A stretch of DNA of 64,000 bases from Curtobacterium sp. 9128. GTDB lineage: Bacteria; Actinomycetota; Actinomycetes; Actinomycetales; Microbacteriaceae. The stretch spans positions 2,294,001 through 2,358,000 of the forward strand of contig NZ_LT576451.1 in assembly GCF_900086645.1 (NCBI RefSeq). Reading direction: 5' to 3'. The position numbers and the translations under genes are program-made. This document shows positions 17,717-26,907 of this stretch, one piece after another. The stretch's first letter is position 1. Each line of letters opens with the position of its first letter. The notes beneath the pieces were generated by a model, which made no database searches, was not told the DNA's origin, and saw nothing but the letters and a program-made list of their open reading frames with translations.

Positions 17717-17749
17717 ACGGGGTCCGTGCCGGGGCGGCACGGACCCCGT
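17717..17749 (+). terminator. Strong hairpin terminator after ugd
   Basis: 14-bp perfect stem ACGGGGTCCGTGCC with a 5-nt loop, followed by TTTCG, 12 nt after the ugd stop. Confidence 0.75.
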
Positions 17750-17903
17750 TTCGCGCGCTCGGCCCCGCGCCCCGCCCCCGCCCCCGCCCCCTCGTGGGCC
17801 GGATCGCGCGTAGGAGGTCGAAACGCGCGTAGGAGGCCCGAACTCCGGGCCACCTACGCGCGTTTCCGCTTTCCAGCGCAGCCGCCATGGGTCGAAACGC
17901 GAC

Positions 17904-17954
17904 AGCCTGGAGGCCCGGTGCGGGTTCGCCGGACCGGCACCGGGCCTCCAGGCT
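17904..17954. repeat. GGAGGCCCGGTGC-family palindrome
   Basis: 18-bp arms AGCCTGGAGGCCCGGTGC (17904-17921) and its complement (17937-17954) around a 15-nt loop. Same family as 3973-4016, here with CTGGAGGC instead of CGGGAGGC flanks. Confidence 0.65.
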
Positions 17955-18055
17955 GGTCGCGTCCACAGCGCGAGGCGAGACTCGGTCTGCGCGACGGTTC
18001 ACGGGGCGGACGTCCCGCGTTCTGTCGCCAGACGCGAGACTCGGACACCACGCGA

Positions 18056-18087
18056 AAGGGCCCCGCACCTGACGGTGCGGGGCCCTT
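18056..18087 (-). terminator. Hairpin terminator of glnA
   Basis: 14-bp perfect stem AAGGGCCCCGCACC with TGAC loop, 11 nt beyond the glnA stop; symmetric enough to act on both strands. Confidence 0.75.
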
Positions 18088-18098
18088 CGTGCGACTGC

Positions 18099-19523
18099 CT
18101 AGACGCCGAAGTACAGCTCGTACTCGAACGGGTGCGGACGCTGCGCGAGCGGGAGGATCTCGTTCTCGCGCTTGTAGTCGATCCAGGTCTGGATGAGGTC
18201 CTCGGTGAAGACGTTGCCCTTCGTGAGGAACTCGTGGTCGGCCTCGAGGGCGTCGAGCGCCTCGTCGAGCGAGCCGGGGACCTGGGGGATGCCCTTGGCC
18301 TCCTCCGGGGGGAGCTCGTAGAGGTCCTTGTCGACCGGCTCGTGCGGCTCGATGCGGTTCTGGATGCCGTCGAGGCCCGCCATGAGCTGCGCCGCGAAGG
18401 CGAGGTACGGGTTGCCGGAGGCGTCGGGCGCGCGGAACTCGATGCGCTTGGCCTTCGGGTTGGTGCCCGTGATCGGGATGCGGATCGCCGCCGAGCGGTT
18501 GCCGGCCGAGTAGACCAGGTTGACCGGGGCCTCGAAGCCCTTCACCAGGCGGTGGTAGGAGTTGATCGACGGGTTCGTGAACGCGAGCAGCGCCGAGGCG
18601 TGCTTCAGGATGCCGCCGATGTACCAGCGCGCCACGTCGGAGAGACCGCCGTAGCCGTTCTCGTCGTAGAACAGCGGCTTGCCGTCGCTCCAGAGCGACT
18701 GGTGGGTGTGCATGCCGGAACCGTTGTCACCGAAGAGCGGCTTCGGCATGAACGTGGCGACCTTGCCCCACTGGTCGGCCGTGTTCTTGACGATGTACTT
18801 GAACTTCAGGATGTCGTCCGCGGCGTGGACCATCGTGTCGAACTTGTAGTTGATCTCCTGCTGGCCGCCGGTGCCCACCTCGTGGTGCGAGCGCTCGAGC
18901 TCGAAGCCCGCCTCGATCAGCTTGAGGGTGATGTCGTCGCGGAGGTCAGCGGTCTTGTCGACCGGGGACACCGGGAAGTAGCCGCCCTTGTACGGGGTCT
19001 TGTTGGCGAGGTTGCCGCCCTCTTCCTCGCGGCCGGTGTTCCAGGCGCCCTCTTCGGAGTCGACCGAGTAGAAGGACTTGTTCTGGGTGACCGAGTAGCG
19101 CACGTCGTCGAAGATGTAGAACTCGGCCTCGGGGGCGAAGAACGCGGTGTCCGCGATGCCCGTCGACGCGAGGTACTTCTCCGCCTTCTTGGCGACCTGG
19201 CGCGGGTCGCGGCCGTAGATCTCGCCGTTCCGCGGGTTGTAGATGTCGAAGATCATGATCAGCGTGCGCTCGGCGCGGAACTGGTCGATGTATGCCGTCG
19301 TCACATCAGGGATGAGCTGCATGTCGGACTCGTGAATCGACGCGAAGCCGCGGATCGAGGAGCCGTCGAAGAGCTGACCGACCGAGAAGAAGTCCTCGTC
19401 GACCGTGGAAGCCGGGATGTTGAAGTGCTGCTGCACGCCGGGCAGGTCGGTGAATCGGATGTCGAGGAACTTGACGTCCGTGTCCTTGATGAAGGCCAGG
19501 ACCTCGGAGGAATCGCTGAACAT
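18099..19523 (-). CDS. glnA: Type I glutamine synthetase
   Basis: A 474-residue glutamine synthetase, the full length of type I-beta enzymes, which joins ammonia to glutamate with ATP. Motifs: [46 protein letters not shown] and [10 protein letters not shown]. The adenylylation loop is intact, [10 protein letters not shown] with Tyr402, so it is a target of the GlnE encoded at 9.7 kb. Start ATG 19523 follows AGGAG at a 10-nt spacing. The divergent upstream region carries a two-box GlnR-like operator that covers the expected -35 region, so nitrogen control at transcription is likely in addition to adenylylation. Confidence 0.97.
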   Translation of the reverse strand: MFSDSSEVLAFIKDTDVKFLDIRFTDLPGVQQHFNIPASTVDEDFFSVGQLFDGSSIRGFASIHESDMQLIPDVTTAYIDQFRAERTLIMIFDIYNPRNGEIYGRDPRQVAKKAEKYLASTGIADTAFFAPEAEFYIFDDVRYSVTQNKSFYSVDSEEGAWNTGREEEGGNLANKTPYKGGYFPVSPVDKTADLRDDITLKLIEAGFELERSHHEVGTGGQQEINYKFDTMVHAADDILKFKYIVKNTADQWGKVATFMPKPLFGDNGSGMHTHQSLWSDGKPLFYDENGYGGLSDVARWYIGGILKHASALLAFTNPSINSYHRLVKGFEAPVNLVYSAGNRSAAIRIPITGTNPKAKRIEFRAPDASGNPYLAFAAQLMAGLDGIQNRIEPHEPVDKDLYELPPEEAKGIPQVPGSLDEALDALEADHEFLTKGNVFTEDLIQTWIDYKRENEILPLAQRPHPFEYELYFGV

Positions 19524-19583
19524 GTGTGTCGATCTCCTGGGGGTTTGGGTGATGTGGAGGTGCAGCGGGTGCACTCTCCGACG

Positions 19584-19589
19584 AGGCTA
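19584..19589 (-). promoter_or_regulatory. Candidate -10 box of glnA
   Basis: TAGCCT on the minus strand, about 60 nt before the glnA start and 10 nt downstream of the GlnR-like operator. Confidence 0.45.
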
Positions 19590-19599
19590 TTGACACGGG

Positions 19600-19637
19600 G
19601 TTTCCCGGACGTGACTGCGTTGTTTCCGGCGTGTTAC
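19600..19637 (-). promoter_or_regulatory. GlnR-type operator (two a/b box pairs) upstream of glnA
   Basis: On the minus strand the half-sites GTAAC, GAAAC, GTCAC and GAAAC are each separated by exactly 6 nt, the consensus gTnAC-n6-GaAAC repeated twice at an 11-bp period. This is the known binding arrangement of the actinobacterial nitrogen regulator GlnR. It abuts the glnA -10 box and overlaps the leaderless promoter region of the divergent RDD gene by only a few bases upstream. Confidence 0.8.
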
Positions 19638-19652
19638 GCGCCTGCTGTCGCC

Positions 19653-19658
19653 TACCCT
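19653..19658 (+). promoter_or_regulatory. Candidate -10 box of a leaderless promoter (RDD gene)
   Basis: TACCCT, 6 nt before the ATG at 19665. Confidence 0.5.
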
Positions 19659-19664
19659 TGGAGC

Positions 19665-20102
19665 ATGGCCCGTTCCACTCCGTCCTCGTCAGCCGCCGCC
19701 GCACACGGTGCGGGGGACTGGCCGGGCAAGCTCCTGGGGCTGCCGGAATCCGGGCCCCGCTCGATGGGCGGGTTCGGTCGGCGGCTCGGTGGGCTCGCGA
19801 TCGACTGGGCGCTCGCATCGGTCATCTCGCTCGCGATCGGGACGTACGGCGCGGCGGGCAACTTCGTGACGCTCGGGATCTTCGCCGTGCTGCAGGTGCT
19901 GTTCATCGCGCTGCTGTCCGGCTCGTTCGGGCACGTGTGCGTCGGGCTCCGGGTCGTCCCGATCCGTGGGGGCTACGTCGGGGTCTGGCGCCCGGTGGTC
20001 CGCACGGTGCTGCTGTGCGTCGTGATCCCGGTCCTGATCCACGCGAAGGACGGTCGGCCCCTGCACGACGCCGCGGCCGGCACGGTGCTCGTCCGGCGCT
20101 GA
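19665..20102 (+). CDS. RDD-family membrane protein
   Basis: A 145-residue RDD protein with about three hydrophobic helices (residues ~45-62, ~67-85 and ~110-128). The hallmark Arg-Asp-Asp is relaxed to RLGGLAIDWALAS in helix one, with the C-terminal KDGRPLHDAAAGTVLVRR motif clearly conserved. RDD proteins are small membrane proteins of mostly unknown role; some are ion antiporters. In actinobacteria one is typically encoded beside glnA, as here, divergently. Start ATG 19665 sits 6 nt after a TANNNT box. Confidence 0.87.
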   Translation: MARSTPSSSAAAAHGAGDWPGKLLGLPESGPRSMGGFGRRLGGLAIDWALASVISLAIGTYGAAGNFVTLGIFAVLQVLFIALLSGSFGHVCVGLRVVPIRGGYVGVWRPVVRTVLLCVVIPVLIHAKDGRPLHDAAAGTVLVRR

Positions 20103-20200
20103 CGCGCGCTGCGCTACGCCGCGCTGCACCCCGCTACACCGCGCTGCGGTCTGCACCGTCCTGCCGGGGACGACTGGCCACGACATCCCGCCGGTTCGAC

Positions 20201-20292
20201 GTCGATCGGTCACAAGCCGTCGGGCCGGACACGCGCGACCAACTACTTGCGACCGATCGACGAACGTGAGCGGGGTGTTCTGACCGATCGCC
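20201..20292. repeat. Dyad element related to 4409-4531
   Basis: Arms 20201-20216 (GTCGATCGGTCACAAG) and 20246-20261 pair over 15 of 16 positions. The following 20249-20292 segment aligns with 4486-4530 at about 80% identity, including CGAA-CGT-AGCGG-GTGTT-GACCG. Confidence 0.5.
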
Positions 20293-20374
20293 CGGTGCCG
20301 GTGCCGGGTGCCGGTGCCGATCGCCCGGTGCCGGGTGCCGGTGCCGGTGCCGGTGCCGGTGCCGGTGCCGGTGC
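20291..20374 (+). repeat. GGTGCC hexamer tandem repeat
   Basis: About 80 nt of near-perfect GGTGCC units (some extended to GGGTGCC, some interrupted by GATCGCCC). Likely a slippage-prone microsatellite. Confidence 0.75.
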
Positions 20375-20462
20375 GCGTGTGGCACCGCGCCGAGGACGGT
20401 TGGTGGGCGACACCGCGCTGACGAAGGTCGGTCCGTGACCGCGCTGCACGCCTCCACACGCA

Positions 20463-20495
20463 GAACGCCCCCGGCCGCTGCGGCCGGGGGCGTTC
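20463..20495 (-). terminator. Hairpin terminator of the DUF4191 gene
   Basis: 15-bp perfect stem GAACGCCCCCGGCCG with a 3-nt loop, 19 nt beyond the DUF4191 stop. Confidence 0.75.
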
Positions 20496-20514
20496 GTGGT
20501 GCGTGGGGTGCGAC

Positions 20515-21228
20515 TCAGCGCGGGCGACCAGCGCGGACCCGAGTCGGGTCGATGCCCTTCGGGATCGCGGACGCCGGGTTCTGCGTGAGCGAGTCGAGAC
20601 GGTTCGCGACCGCGAGGACCTCGTTGCGGTTGAGCGACTTCTTGAACTTGTTCATCGCACGGGGGAGCTTGTGCAGGGTCACGGCGTCCTTGCCGTCGCC
20701 GACGTGGACGACGTGGATCGGGACGTTCGGCACGATGCGCTGGACCTTCCGACGCTCCTCGTCGACCTGGCGCGTCAGGTTGCCGAGCTGGCCCTCGGTG
20801 ATGAGCACGACGCCGGGGGTACCGACGGCACGGTAGACGGCGGCCTGCGAACGACCGTGGACCGCGACCGGCATCTCGCTGGAGCGCCACTGGCGACGGA
20901 GGGAGTTCGAGAGCACGGCGCCGACAGCACCCGGCTGCCCGTCGATCTGCGAGTACGCGGCGCGTTCCGCCAGACGCCCGAGGACGATGAGGAACAGCAG
21001 CACGCCGAGGAGCACCCCGGCAACGATCCACAGGACGACCGCGAGCCAGTTCTGCCCCGGCAGCAGGAGTGCGAGCAGCACACCGAGCACGACGGGCACG
21101 ACGAACGCCGCTGCGAACCACCAGATCGACGTCGGGTCTGCCCGACGCGTCATCTGGAAGACCTGGAACATCTGCTTGAGACGCCCCGGCTCCTTCGCCT
21201 TCGTGTCCGTCGAACTGCTGCGTGCCAT
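20515..21228 (-). CDS. DUF4191 family membrane protein
   Basis: A 237-residue protein of the actinobacterial DUF4191 family. Two membrane helices (residues ~35-57 and ~62-85, the second Leu/Val/Gly-rich) follow a basic N-terminal segment (LKQMFQVFQMTRRADP). The rest, rich in AAYSQIDGQPGAVGAVL and IPKGIDPTRVR, is cytoplasmic and of unknown function. In many actinobacteria this gene is a neighbour of the lipoate/2-oxoacid dehydrogenase and glnA region, as here. Start supported by a leaderless promoter box 6 nt upstream. Confidence 0.88.
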   Translation of the reverse strand: MARSSSTDTKAKEPGRLKQMFQVFQMTRRADPTSIWWFAAAFVVPVVLGVLLALLLPGQNWLAVVLWIVAGVLLGVLLFLIVLGRLAERAAYSQIDGQPGAVGAVLSNSLRRQWRSSEMPVAVHGRSQAAVYRAVGTPGVVLITEGQLGNLTRQVDEERRKVQRIVPNVPIHVVHVGDGKDAVTLHKLPRAMNKFKKSLNRNEVLAVANRLDSLTQNPASAIPKGIDPTRVRAGRPR

Positions 21229-21234
21229 GCTCCC

Positions 21235-21240
21235 AGGATA
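21235..21240 (-). promoter_or_regulatory. Candidate -10 box of a leaderless promoter (DUF4191 gene)
   Basis: TATCCT on the minus strand, 6 nt before the ATG at 21228. Confidence 0.55.
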
Positions 21241-21355
21241 CGGCCTGACGGGCTTCCCGTGGACCGCCCGTGATCAGGCTGTGGGCGAACGGGGTTCTCC
21301 ACAGACGCCCAGACCCGGCCTGGAGGCCCGTCCTACCTCCGCGACGCTGGTCACC

Positions 21356-22138
21356 ATGGACGCGATCACGCTCGAACACTGGTGGACCGGACCCGACTCC
21401 GGTCCCTTCGCGACATGGGTCGCCGACCGCTCCGCGGCCGACCCGGTCCACTGTGTCCGCGTCACCGAGGTCGGACGCGGTGCCGACGGGCGGCTCGTCG
21501 TGCACACCGGTCCCGTGCGCGGGGCTCCGCTGCCCGATGCGCTGGAGCGGATCGGGCAGCCGACCGTGGGCGTCGCGGTGACGCTCACGGTGCCGTTGCT
21601 CGACCTCGTCGTGGACGCCGTCTCCGGGGCCATCGTGCTCGGGGTCGCGCGCGCGGACGACGTCCTCGTGGACGACGCCGGTGCCACCGTGCTCGTCGAT
21701 CATCCGCCTGACGCCGTGGACCTGATCGGCAGTGGGATCGTCCGGACATCGGAGACCGCGGGCGCGACCGCGCTCCTGCACGCGGCGCGGACGGTCTGGG
21801 AGCGGGTCGACCCGCGCGCACCGTGTCGTGCGGTCCTCGACGCCGCGATGGCGGAGGCGATCGGCGGGGGTGTCGCAGAGGCCCGGGAGCTGTTGCGCGT
21901 CGTCACGAGCACGGCGGCGCCGCGACCGGTGCGATGGGATCCGCCCCGTGACGACTTCGACTTCGTCGAGCCCACCCCGCCGCCGGGTGACGACGTGGTC
22001 GCACGTCTCCGCGGTTGGATCGTCGACGGCGTCCCGGTTCCAGGTGGCGGCAAGCTCCCGGTGCGGCGGGTGGTCGTCGGCCTGGTGGTCGCGGCCGGAC
22101 TCGCCGTGGCCGGTGTGTTCGCGGTCTCGGGCCCGTGA
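21356..22138 (+). CDS. Hypothetical protein with C-terminal membrane anchor
   Basis: A 260-residue protein that I do not recognise. It has no signal peptide; one hydrophobic helix (VVVGLVVAAGLAVAGVFAV) lies at the very C terminus, so it is probably tail-anchored with the bulk in the cytoplasm. Residues ~1-190 mix strands and Ala-rich helices (ERIGQPTVGVAVTLTVPLLD; GATALLHAARTVWERVD), loosely like the kinase-fold remnants of some actinobacterial membrane proteins, but no catalytic motif is visible. ATG 21356 lacks a good ribosome site. It is convergent with the E2 gene. Confidence 0.6.
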   Translation: MDAITLEHWWTGPDSGPFATWVADRSAADPVHCVRVTEVGRGADGRLVVHTGPVRGAPLPDALERIGQPTVGVAVTLTVPLLDLVVDAVSGAIVLGVARADDVLVDDAGATVLVDHPPDAVDLIGSGIVRTSETAGATALLHAARTVWERVDPRAPCRAVLDAAMAEAIGGGVAEARELLRVVTSTAAPRPVRWDPPRDDFDFVEPTPPPGDDVVARLRGWIVDGVPVPGGGKLPVRRVVVGLVVAAGLAVAGVFAVSGP

Positions 22139-22171
22139 GTGGACAGCGCGCGAGGCGACCGCACACGAACG

Positions 22172-22213
22172 CCGACGGCCCCGGCTCCCACCAGGGGGAG
22201 ACGGGGCCGTCGG
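22172..22213 (-). terminator. Hairpin between convergent genes, terminator of the E2 gene
   Basis: 11-bp arms CCGACGGCCCC (22172-22182) and complement (22203-22213) with a further internal GGCTCCC/GGGGGAG-type pairing; 19 nt beyond the E2 stop on the minus strand. Confidence 0.6.
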
Positions 22214-22231
22214 TCGGGCCGGAGCCGCGGG

Positions 22232-23733
22232 TCAGTACCCGAGGTTCGGACCGAAGTTGCCCTCTTCGAGGCGGTTCTTCACCGCGACGAGGTACCGCGA
22301 GGCGTCCGCACCGTCGATGATCCGGTGGTCGTACGACAGCGCCAGGTACACGAACGAACGGATCGCGATGGCCTCTTGCCCGTCCACCTTCACGACCGCC
22401 GGGCGCTTCGTGACGATGCCGGTGCCGAGGATGGCCGACTGCGGGAGGAACACGACCGGGGTGTCGAACAGCGCGCCGCGCGAACCGGTGTTGGTCAGCG
22501 TGAACGTGCCGCCGGCGAGCTCGTCGGGCTTGAGCTGGTTGTTCCGCGTGCGCTCGGCGAGGTCCGCGATCGACTGCGAGAACTGCGCCAGGTTCAGCGA
22601 CGCGGCGTCCTTGATCACGGGGGTGAGCAGACCGCGCTCGGTGTCGACGGCGATCGAGACGTTCTCGGTCTCCGGGTAGACGATCTCCTCGCCCTCCACC
22701 GTCGAATTGATCTTCGGGTGGGCCTTCAGCGCCTCGGACGCCGCCAGGGCGAAGAACGGCATGAAGGAGAGCTTCGAACCCGTCTTCTCCAGGAACTGCG
22801 CCTTGTTGGCGTCCCGGAACTGGGCGACCTTCGTGACGTCCACCTCGACCACGCTGGTGAGCTGCGCGGTCGAGGTCATCGACTGCACGGCACGCTCGGC
22901 GACGACCTTGCGGAGGCGGGTCATCTTCTCGCGGGTGCCACGCAGCGGCGACACCTCCGCGACGAACGGGCCGGACGCGGCAGCGGGTGCTGCCGAGCCA
23001 CCGGCTGCCGGAGCGGCCGAGACCGCGGCGAGCACGTCCTCCTTGCGGATGCGACCGCCCACACCGGTGCCGGTGACGGTGGACAGGTCGACGCCCTGCT
23101 CGTTCGCGAGCTTGCGGACGAGCGGCGTGACGTAGCCGGAAGCGGCACCCGTCTGCGTCGGGTTCGGGACGGCAGCGGAGGCGGTGGGCGCGCTGGCGAC
23201 CGCGGCGGCCGGGGCCGGGACGGCGGCCGGCGGTGCCGGAGCTGCGGCGGGCGGCGGGACCGGGGCTGCCTGGGGGACCGGGGCTGCTGCGGGCGGCGCT
23301 GCCGGGCCGCGGGGGCGGCGGGCTGCGTCTGACCGGCGGGGGCCGGCTCGGGCTCTGTGGGCTGCGGAGCGGGGGTCTCGGACTCCTGCTCGGTGCTCGG
23401 GGCGGCCTCGGGCTCGGCCTCCTCTGCAGCTTCCTCGTTCGACTCGGACGATCCGGCGTCGGACGAGCCGCCGTCGGACGACCCGCCGTCGGACGCGCCG
23501 TCGCCGATCTTCACCAGCGCGGTGCCGACCTCGACGGTCTCGTCTTCCTGGACGAGGATCTCCTCGACGACGCCGGCGATCGGCGACGGGATCTCGGTGT
23601 CGACCTTGTCGGTCGAGACCTCGAGCAGCGGCTCGTCGACCTCGACCCGGTCACCGACGTTCTTCAGCCATCGGGTCACCGTGCCCTCGGTGACGCTCTC
23701 GCCGAGCGCCGGGAGGTTGACGGATTCGCTCAT
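22232..23733 (-). pseudogene. sucB: Dihydrolipoamide acyltransferase (E2), frameshifted in the linker
   Basis: E2 core of a 2-oxoacid dehydrogenase complex (annotated as sucB; in actinobacteria this E2 also serves pyruvate dehydrogenase). Read from 23733: one lipoyl domain (Lys43 in [12 protein letters not shown]), then an acidic and Ala/Pro linker. At the CCC run 23304-23306 the frame shifts by one base. In the next frame the protein continues with no stop through the subunit-binding domain ([27 protein letters not shown]) and the acyltransferase domain ending in SYDHRIIDGADASRYL. One missing C restores about 500 residues, so sequencing or assembly error in a homopolymer is the simplest explanation; a real mutation is possible. 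lpdA lies 64 nt upstream. Confidence 0.88.
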
Positions 23734-23797
23734 CGGTGGGACTCCTCTTCGCAGGGGTGGTTCGTGGTGGTTGGTGTCGTTGTCACGGTGCGCGCGC

Positions 23798-25171
23798 TCA
23801 CAGTGCGTGGAGCGGCTTGCCCGCGAGGTGCAGGAACGCCTCGCCGAGCGCTTCGTTCTGCGTCGGGTGCGCGTGGATGAGCGGGGCGACGTCCTCGGGG
23901 TGCGCCTCCCAGTTCACGGCGAGCTGTGCCTCACCGATGAGCTCGCCGACTCGGGCGCCGATCATGCTGACGCCGACGACGGGACCGTCGACGACGCGGA
24001 CGACCTTGATCGAGCCGGAGGTGCCGATGATGTGGCTCTTGCCGTTGCCCGCGAGGTTGTACTCGTAGGAGTCCACCTTGTCGGCGCCGTACTCGGCCTC
24101 GGCCTTGGCCTGCGAGAGTCCGACGGACGCGACCTCGGGGTCGGAGTACGTGATCTTCGGGATGTTCTTGTCCTCGATGATCACCGGGTTCAGGCCGGCG
24201 ATCTCCTCGGCGACGAAGATGCCCTGCTGGAACCCGCGGTGGGCGAGCTGCAGGCCGGGGACGATGTCGCCGACGGCGTAGACGTTCGGCAGGTTTGTCG
24301 CGAGGCGCTCGTTCGTGGTGACGAAGCCACGGTCCATCGTGACGCCGACCTCGTCGAAACCGACGTTCTGCGTGACGGGGCCACGGCCGACGGCGACCAG
24401 GAGCACGTCACCGTCGAAGGTCTTGCCGTCCTCGAGGGTGACGACGACGCCGTTCTCGTGCTGCTCGACACCCTGGAAGCGGACACCGAGCGAGAACTCG
24501 ATGCCGCGCTTGCGGAAGGCCCGCTCGAGCTGCTTCGACATCGACTCGTCCTCGGCAGGGATGAGGTGGGGGAGCGCCTCGACGATGGTGACCTCGGCGC
24601 CGAAGGACTTCCAGACGCTCGCGAACTCGACGCCGATCACGCCGCCGCCGAGGATGACGACCTTGTTCGGGACGTAGTCCATGCGGAGCGCGGTCTCGGA
24701 GGTGATCACGCGGCCGCCGATCTCGAGCCCGGGGAGGGACTTCGAGTAGGAGCCGGTCGCGAGGACGACGTTCTTGCCCGTGATGGTCTGGTCGCCGACC
24801 TGCACGGTGTTCTGCGAGGTGAGCTTGCCCCAGCCCTCGACCACGGTGATGCCGCGGGCCTTGATGAGGCCCTGCAGACCCTTGTACTTCGAGTTGATGA
24901 CGCCCTGCTGGTACTCGATGACCTTCGGGACCTCGACACCGGCGAACTCGGCGATGACGCCGTACTTCTCGGCCTCACGGGTGCCGTCGGCGATCTCGGC
25001 CGCGTGCAGGAGGGCCTTCGTCGGGATGCAGCCGCGGTGCAGGCACGTCCCTCCGAGCTTGTCCCCCTCGATGAGCGCGACGCTCATGCCGAGCTCGGCC
25101 GACCGCAGCGCTGCGGCGTACCCGCCGCTGCCGCCACCGAGGACCACGACGTCGTAAGTCTGTTCCGTCAC
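23798..25171 (-). CDS. lpdA: Dihydrolipoyl dehydrogenase (E3)
   Basis: A 457-residue flavoprotein that reoxidises dihydrolipoamide on E2 with NAD+. FAD loop [15 protein letters not shown], redox-active disulfide Cys43/Cys48 in [19 protein letters not shown]-binding loop [14 protein letters not shown] and the C-terminal [10 protein letters not shown] histidine/glutamate pair are all present. The start is GTG 25171 behind GAGGGAG with a 9-nt spacer; upstream frame continues 300 nt without family similarity. The E2 gene follows 64 nt downstream, so the two probably share a transcript. Confidence 0.95.
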   Translation of the reverse strand: MTEQTYDVVVLGGGSGGYAAALRSAELGMSVALIEGDKLGGTCLHRGCIPTKALLHAAEIADGTREAEKYGVIAEFAGVEVPKVIEYQQGVINSKYKGLQGLIKARGITVVEGWGKLTSQNTVQVGDQTITGKNVVLATGSYSKSLPGLEIGGRVITSETALRMDYVPNKVVILGGGVIGVEFASVWKSFGAEVTIVEALPHLIPAEDESMSKQLERAFRKRGIEFSLGVRFQGVEQHENGVVVTLEDGKTFDGDVLLVAVGRGPVTQNVGFDEVGVTMDRGFVTTNERLATNLPNVYAVGDIVPGLQLAHRGFQQGIFVAEEIAGLNPVIIEDKNIPKITYSDPEVASVGLSQAKAEAEYGADKVDSYEYNLAGNGKSHIIGTSGSIKVVRVVDGPVVGVSMIGARVGELIGEAQLAVNWEAHPEDVAPLIHAHPTQNEALGEAFLHLAGKPLHAL

Positions 25172-25344
25172 CTGGTGCAACTCCCTCGTGCGTGTGAGCC
25201 CGGGCCCGGTTCTGGTGGGTTCGAGCCCGTGCATGGACACCGCGGCGGCGGTGCCCGACGGTCGGACCGCATGGTTCCGGTCCCGTCCCGTCCGTTCCGA
25301 CGGGGGACGCGCAGAACACGCCCGCCCCGCCGGAACCAAACCTA

Positions 25345-26823
25345 CTACTTGGACTGGAGCTCTTCTGCGAGTGCGATGAGTGTCCGGACCATCACGCCGG
25401 TGGCGCCCTTGCCGAGCCATCCGTATCCGCCGCCCTTGTTCTCGGACGGGCCGGCGATGTCGAGGTGCGCCCACGGCACGTCGCCCTCGACGAACCGCTC
25501 GAGGAACTTGCCGGCGAGGAGCATGCCGCCCGCCGGGTTGCCGACCGTGGCGTTCACCATGTCGGCGACCTCGCTGGCGAGTCGCGCGTCGAGTTCCTCG
25601 GGGAGCGGCATCGGCCAGATCGGCTCCGCGACGGACGCCGCGACCGCCTGCAGCTGCGCGACGAGCGCGTCGGTGCCCATCAGGCCGGTGGTCCGGTCAC
25701 CGAGTGCGACGACCTGTGCGCCGGTGAGTGTCGCGATGTCGACGACGGCGTCCGGCTGCTCGAGCGTGGCGGCGACGAGGCCGTCACCGAGGACGAGGCG
25801 ACCCTCGGCGTCGGTGTTGGTCACCTCGACCGTCTTGCCGTTCTTGAGCGTGAGCACGTCGCCGGGGCGGGTGGCCGAGCCGGACGGCATGTTCTCGGCG
25901 AGGCAGAGCCAGGCCGTCACCTTGACGTCGAGGCCCAGGCGCGCGGCCGCGACGGTGGTGGCGAGCACGGTGGCGGCACCGGTCATGTCGGTCTTCATGC
26001 CGAGCATCGAGGCTGCGGGCTTCAGGGAGAGGCCGCCGGAGTCGAACGTGATGCCCTTGCCGACGAGCGCGAGGTGCTTCGACGCGGTCGACGGCGCGTA
26101 CCGGACGACGACGAGCCGCGGCGGACGGACGGACCCCGCGCCGACGCCGAGGATGCCGCCGAAGCCCTGCTCGGCCAGCGCGGTCTCGTCGAGGACCTCG
26201 ACGGTGAGGGGCAGGTCCTCGGCGAACGACGCAGCGACGGACGCCACCTCTGACGGGCCGAGGTCGCCCGCCGTGGTGTTGACGAGGTCCCGGACGAGCG
26301 CGGCCGCGTCGGCGACGATCGCCGGACGGAAGGCGGCATCGGCCGATGCCGACGTGGCCAGGACGGTGATCGACTGGTCGCCCCGCTGCGGGCCGGTGGT
26401 CCCCGTGCCCTTGTGCCGCGTGAAGGAGTACGCGCCGAGCGCTGCGCCCTCCAGCGCGGCGGCGACGAGCTCGTCGGTGTCGGTCGGCAGCGCGAGCACG
26501 ATCGACGACGCCTGGGGGAGCTGGCGGACGGCGCTGCCCGCTGCGGCGCGGACGGCCGAGGCGTCGGTGCCGGAACCGAGACCGACGAGCGCGATGCTCG
26601 ACGCCTCGACACCGGTCGCGGGGATGCGGACGAGCTGGTCCTTGGAACCCGTCGCGCCGATCGCGGCGAGGTCGAGCCCGTCGAGTGCGGCGACCGCACC
26701 CGTGGTGGGCGACACGACGGTCGCCGGAGCGCCGTCGGTGCCCGGACGGACGCCGACGACGAGCACGTCGGCGGCGATCGAGGAGGGGGATGAACTGTCG
26801 GTGGAGAGCGTCGGTCGGACCAT
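25345..26823 (-). CDS. pepA: Leucyl (cytosol) aminopeptidase
   Basis: A 492-residue M17 metallopeptidase releasing N-terminal residues from peptides. The signature NTDAEGRLVLGD and the metal-binding block LVGKGITFDSGGLSLKP are exact for the family, with MKTDMTGAATVL completing the site. The N-terminal ~160 residues form the usual non-catalytic domain. ATG 26823 has a TANNNT box 6 nt upstream, suggesting a leaderless mRNA. It is divergent from the PAC2 gene. Confidence 0.95.
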   Translation of the reverse strand: MVRPTLSTDSSSPSSIAADVLVVGVRPGTDGAPATVVSPTTGAVAALDGLDLAAIGATGSKDQLVRIPATGVEASSIALVGLGSGTDASAVRAAAGSAVRQLPQASSIVLALPTDTDELVAAALEGAALGAYSFTRHKGTGTTGPQRGDQSITVLATSASADAAFRPAIVADAAALVRDLVNTTAGDLGPSEVASVAASFAEDLPLTVEVLDETALAEQGFGGILGVGAGSVRPPRLVVVRYAPSTASKHLALVGKGITFDSGGLSLKPAASMLGMKTDMTGAATVLATTVAAARLGLDVKVTAWLCLAENMPSGSATRPGDVLTLKNGKTVEVTNTDAEGRLVLGDGLVAATLEQPDAVVDIATLTGAQVVALGDRTTGLMGTDALVAQLQAVAASVAEPIWPMPLPEELDARLASEVADMVNATVGNPAGGMLLAGKFLERFVEGDVPWAHLDIAGPSENKGGGYGWLGKGATGVMVRTLIALAEELQSK

Positions 26824-26829
26824 GCTCCA

Positions 26830-26835
26830 ACCCTA
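26830..26835 (-). promoter_or_regulatory. Candidate -10 box of a leaderless promoter (pepA)
   Basis: TAGGGT on the minus strand, 6 nt before the ATG at 26823. Confidence 0.5.
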
Positions 26836-26894
26836 TCCACGCGGTGTTCGCTGTCGGCGTGGGCTGCGCGGCAGGTGTGGGCGAACCGCCCGCC

Positions 26895-26900
26895 TAGCAT
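26895..26900 (+). promoter_or_regulatory. Candidate -10 box of a leaderless promoter (PAC2 gene)
   Basis: TAGCAT, 7 nt before the GTG at 26908. Confidence 0.5.
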
Positions 26901-26907
26901 GGGGACG

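Larger units (their letters stand above)
17705..18098. other. 394-nt gene-free region of stacked palindromes between convergent operons
   Basis: Besides the two terminators and the GGAGGC-family palindrome listed separately, it holds a C/G-rich run (17763-17790) and an inverted repeat whose arms read GAAACGCGCGTAGG and its complement (about 17818-17866). No coding potential was seen. Confidence 0.6.
20103..20514. other. 412-nt gene-free region with dyads and a GGTGCC microsatellite
   Basis: Begins with imperfect CGCGCTGC repeats (20103-20150), then a dyad, a hexamer repeat and the DUF4191 terminator, each listed separately. No open frame has a ribosome site or plausible composition. Confidence 0.6.

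Noticed and set aside
20291..20374. Possible CRISPR-like array
   Set aside because: Units are 6 nt with no spacers of unique sequence.
23300..23310. Programmed frameshift in the E2 gene
   Set aside because: There is no slippery heptamer and no reason for recoding in this family; a lost C in a short homopolymer explains it better.
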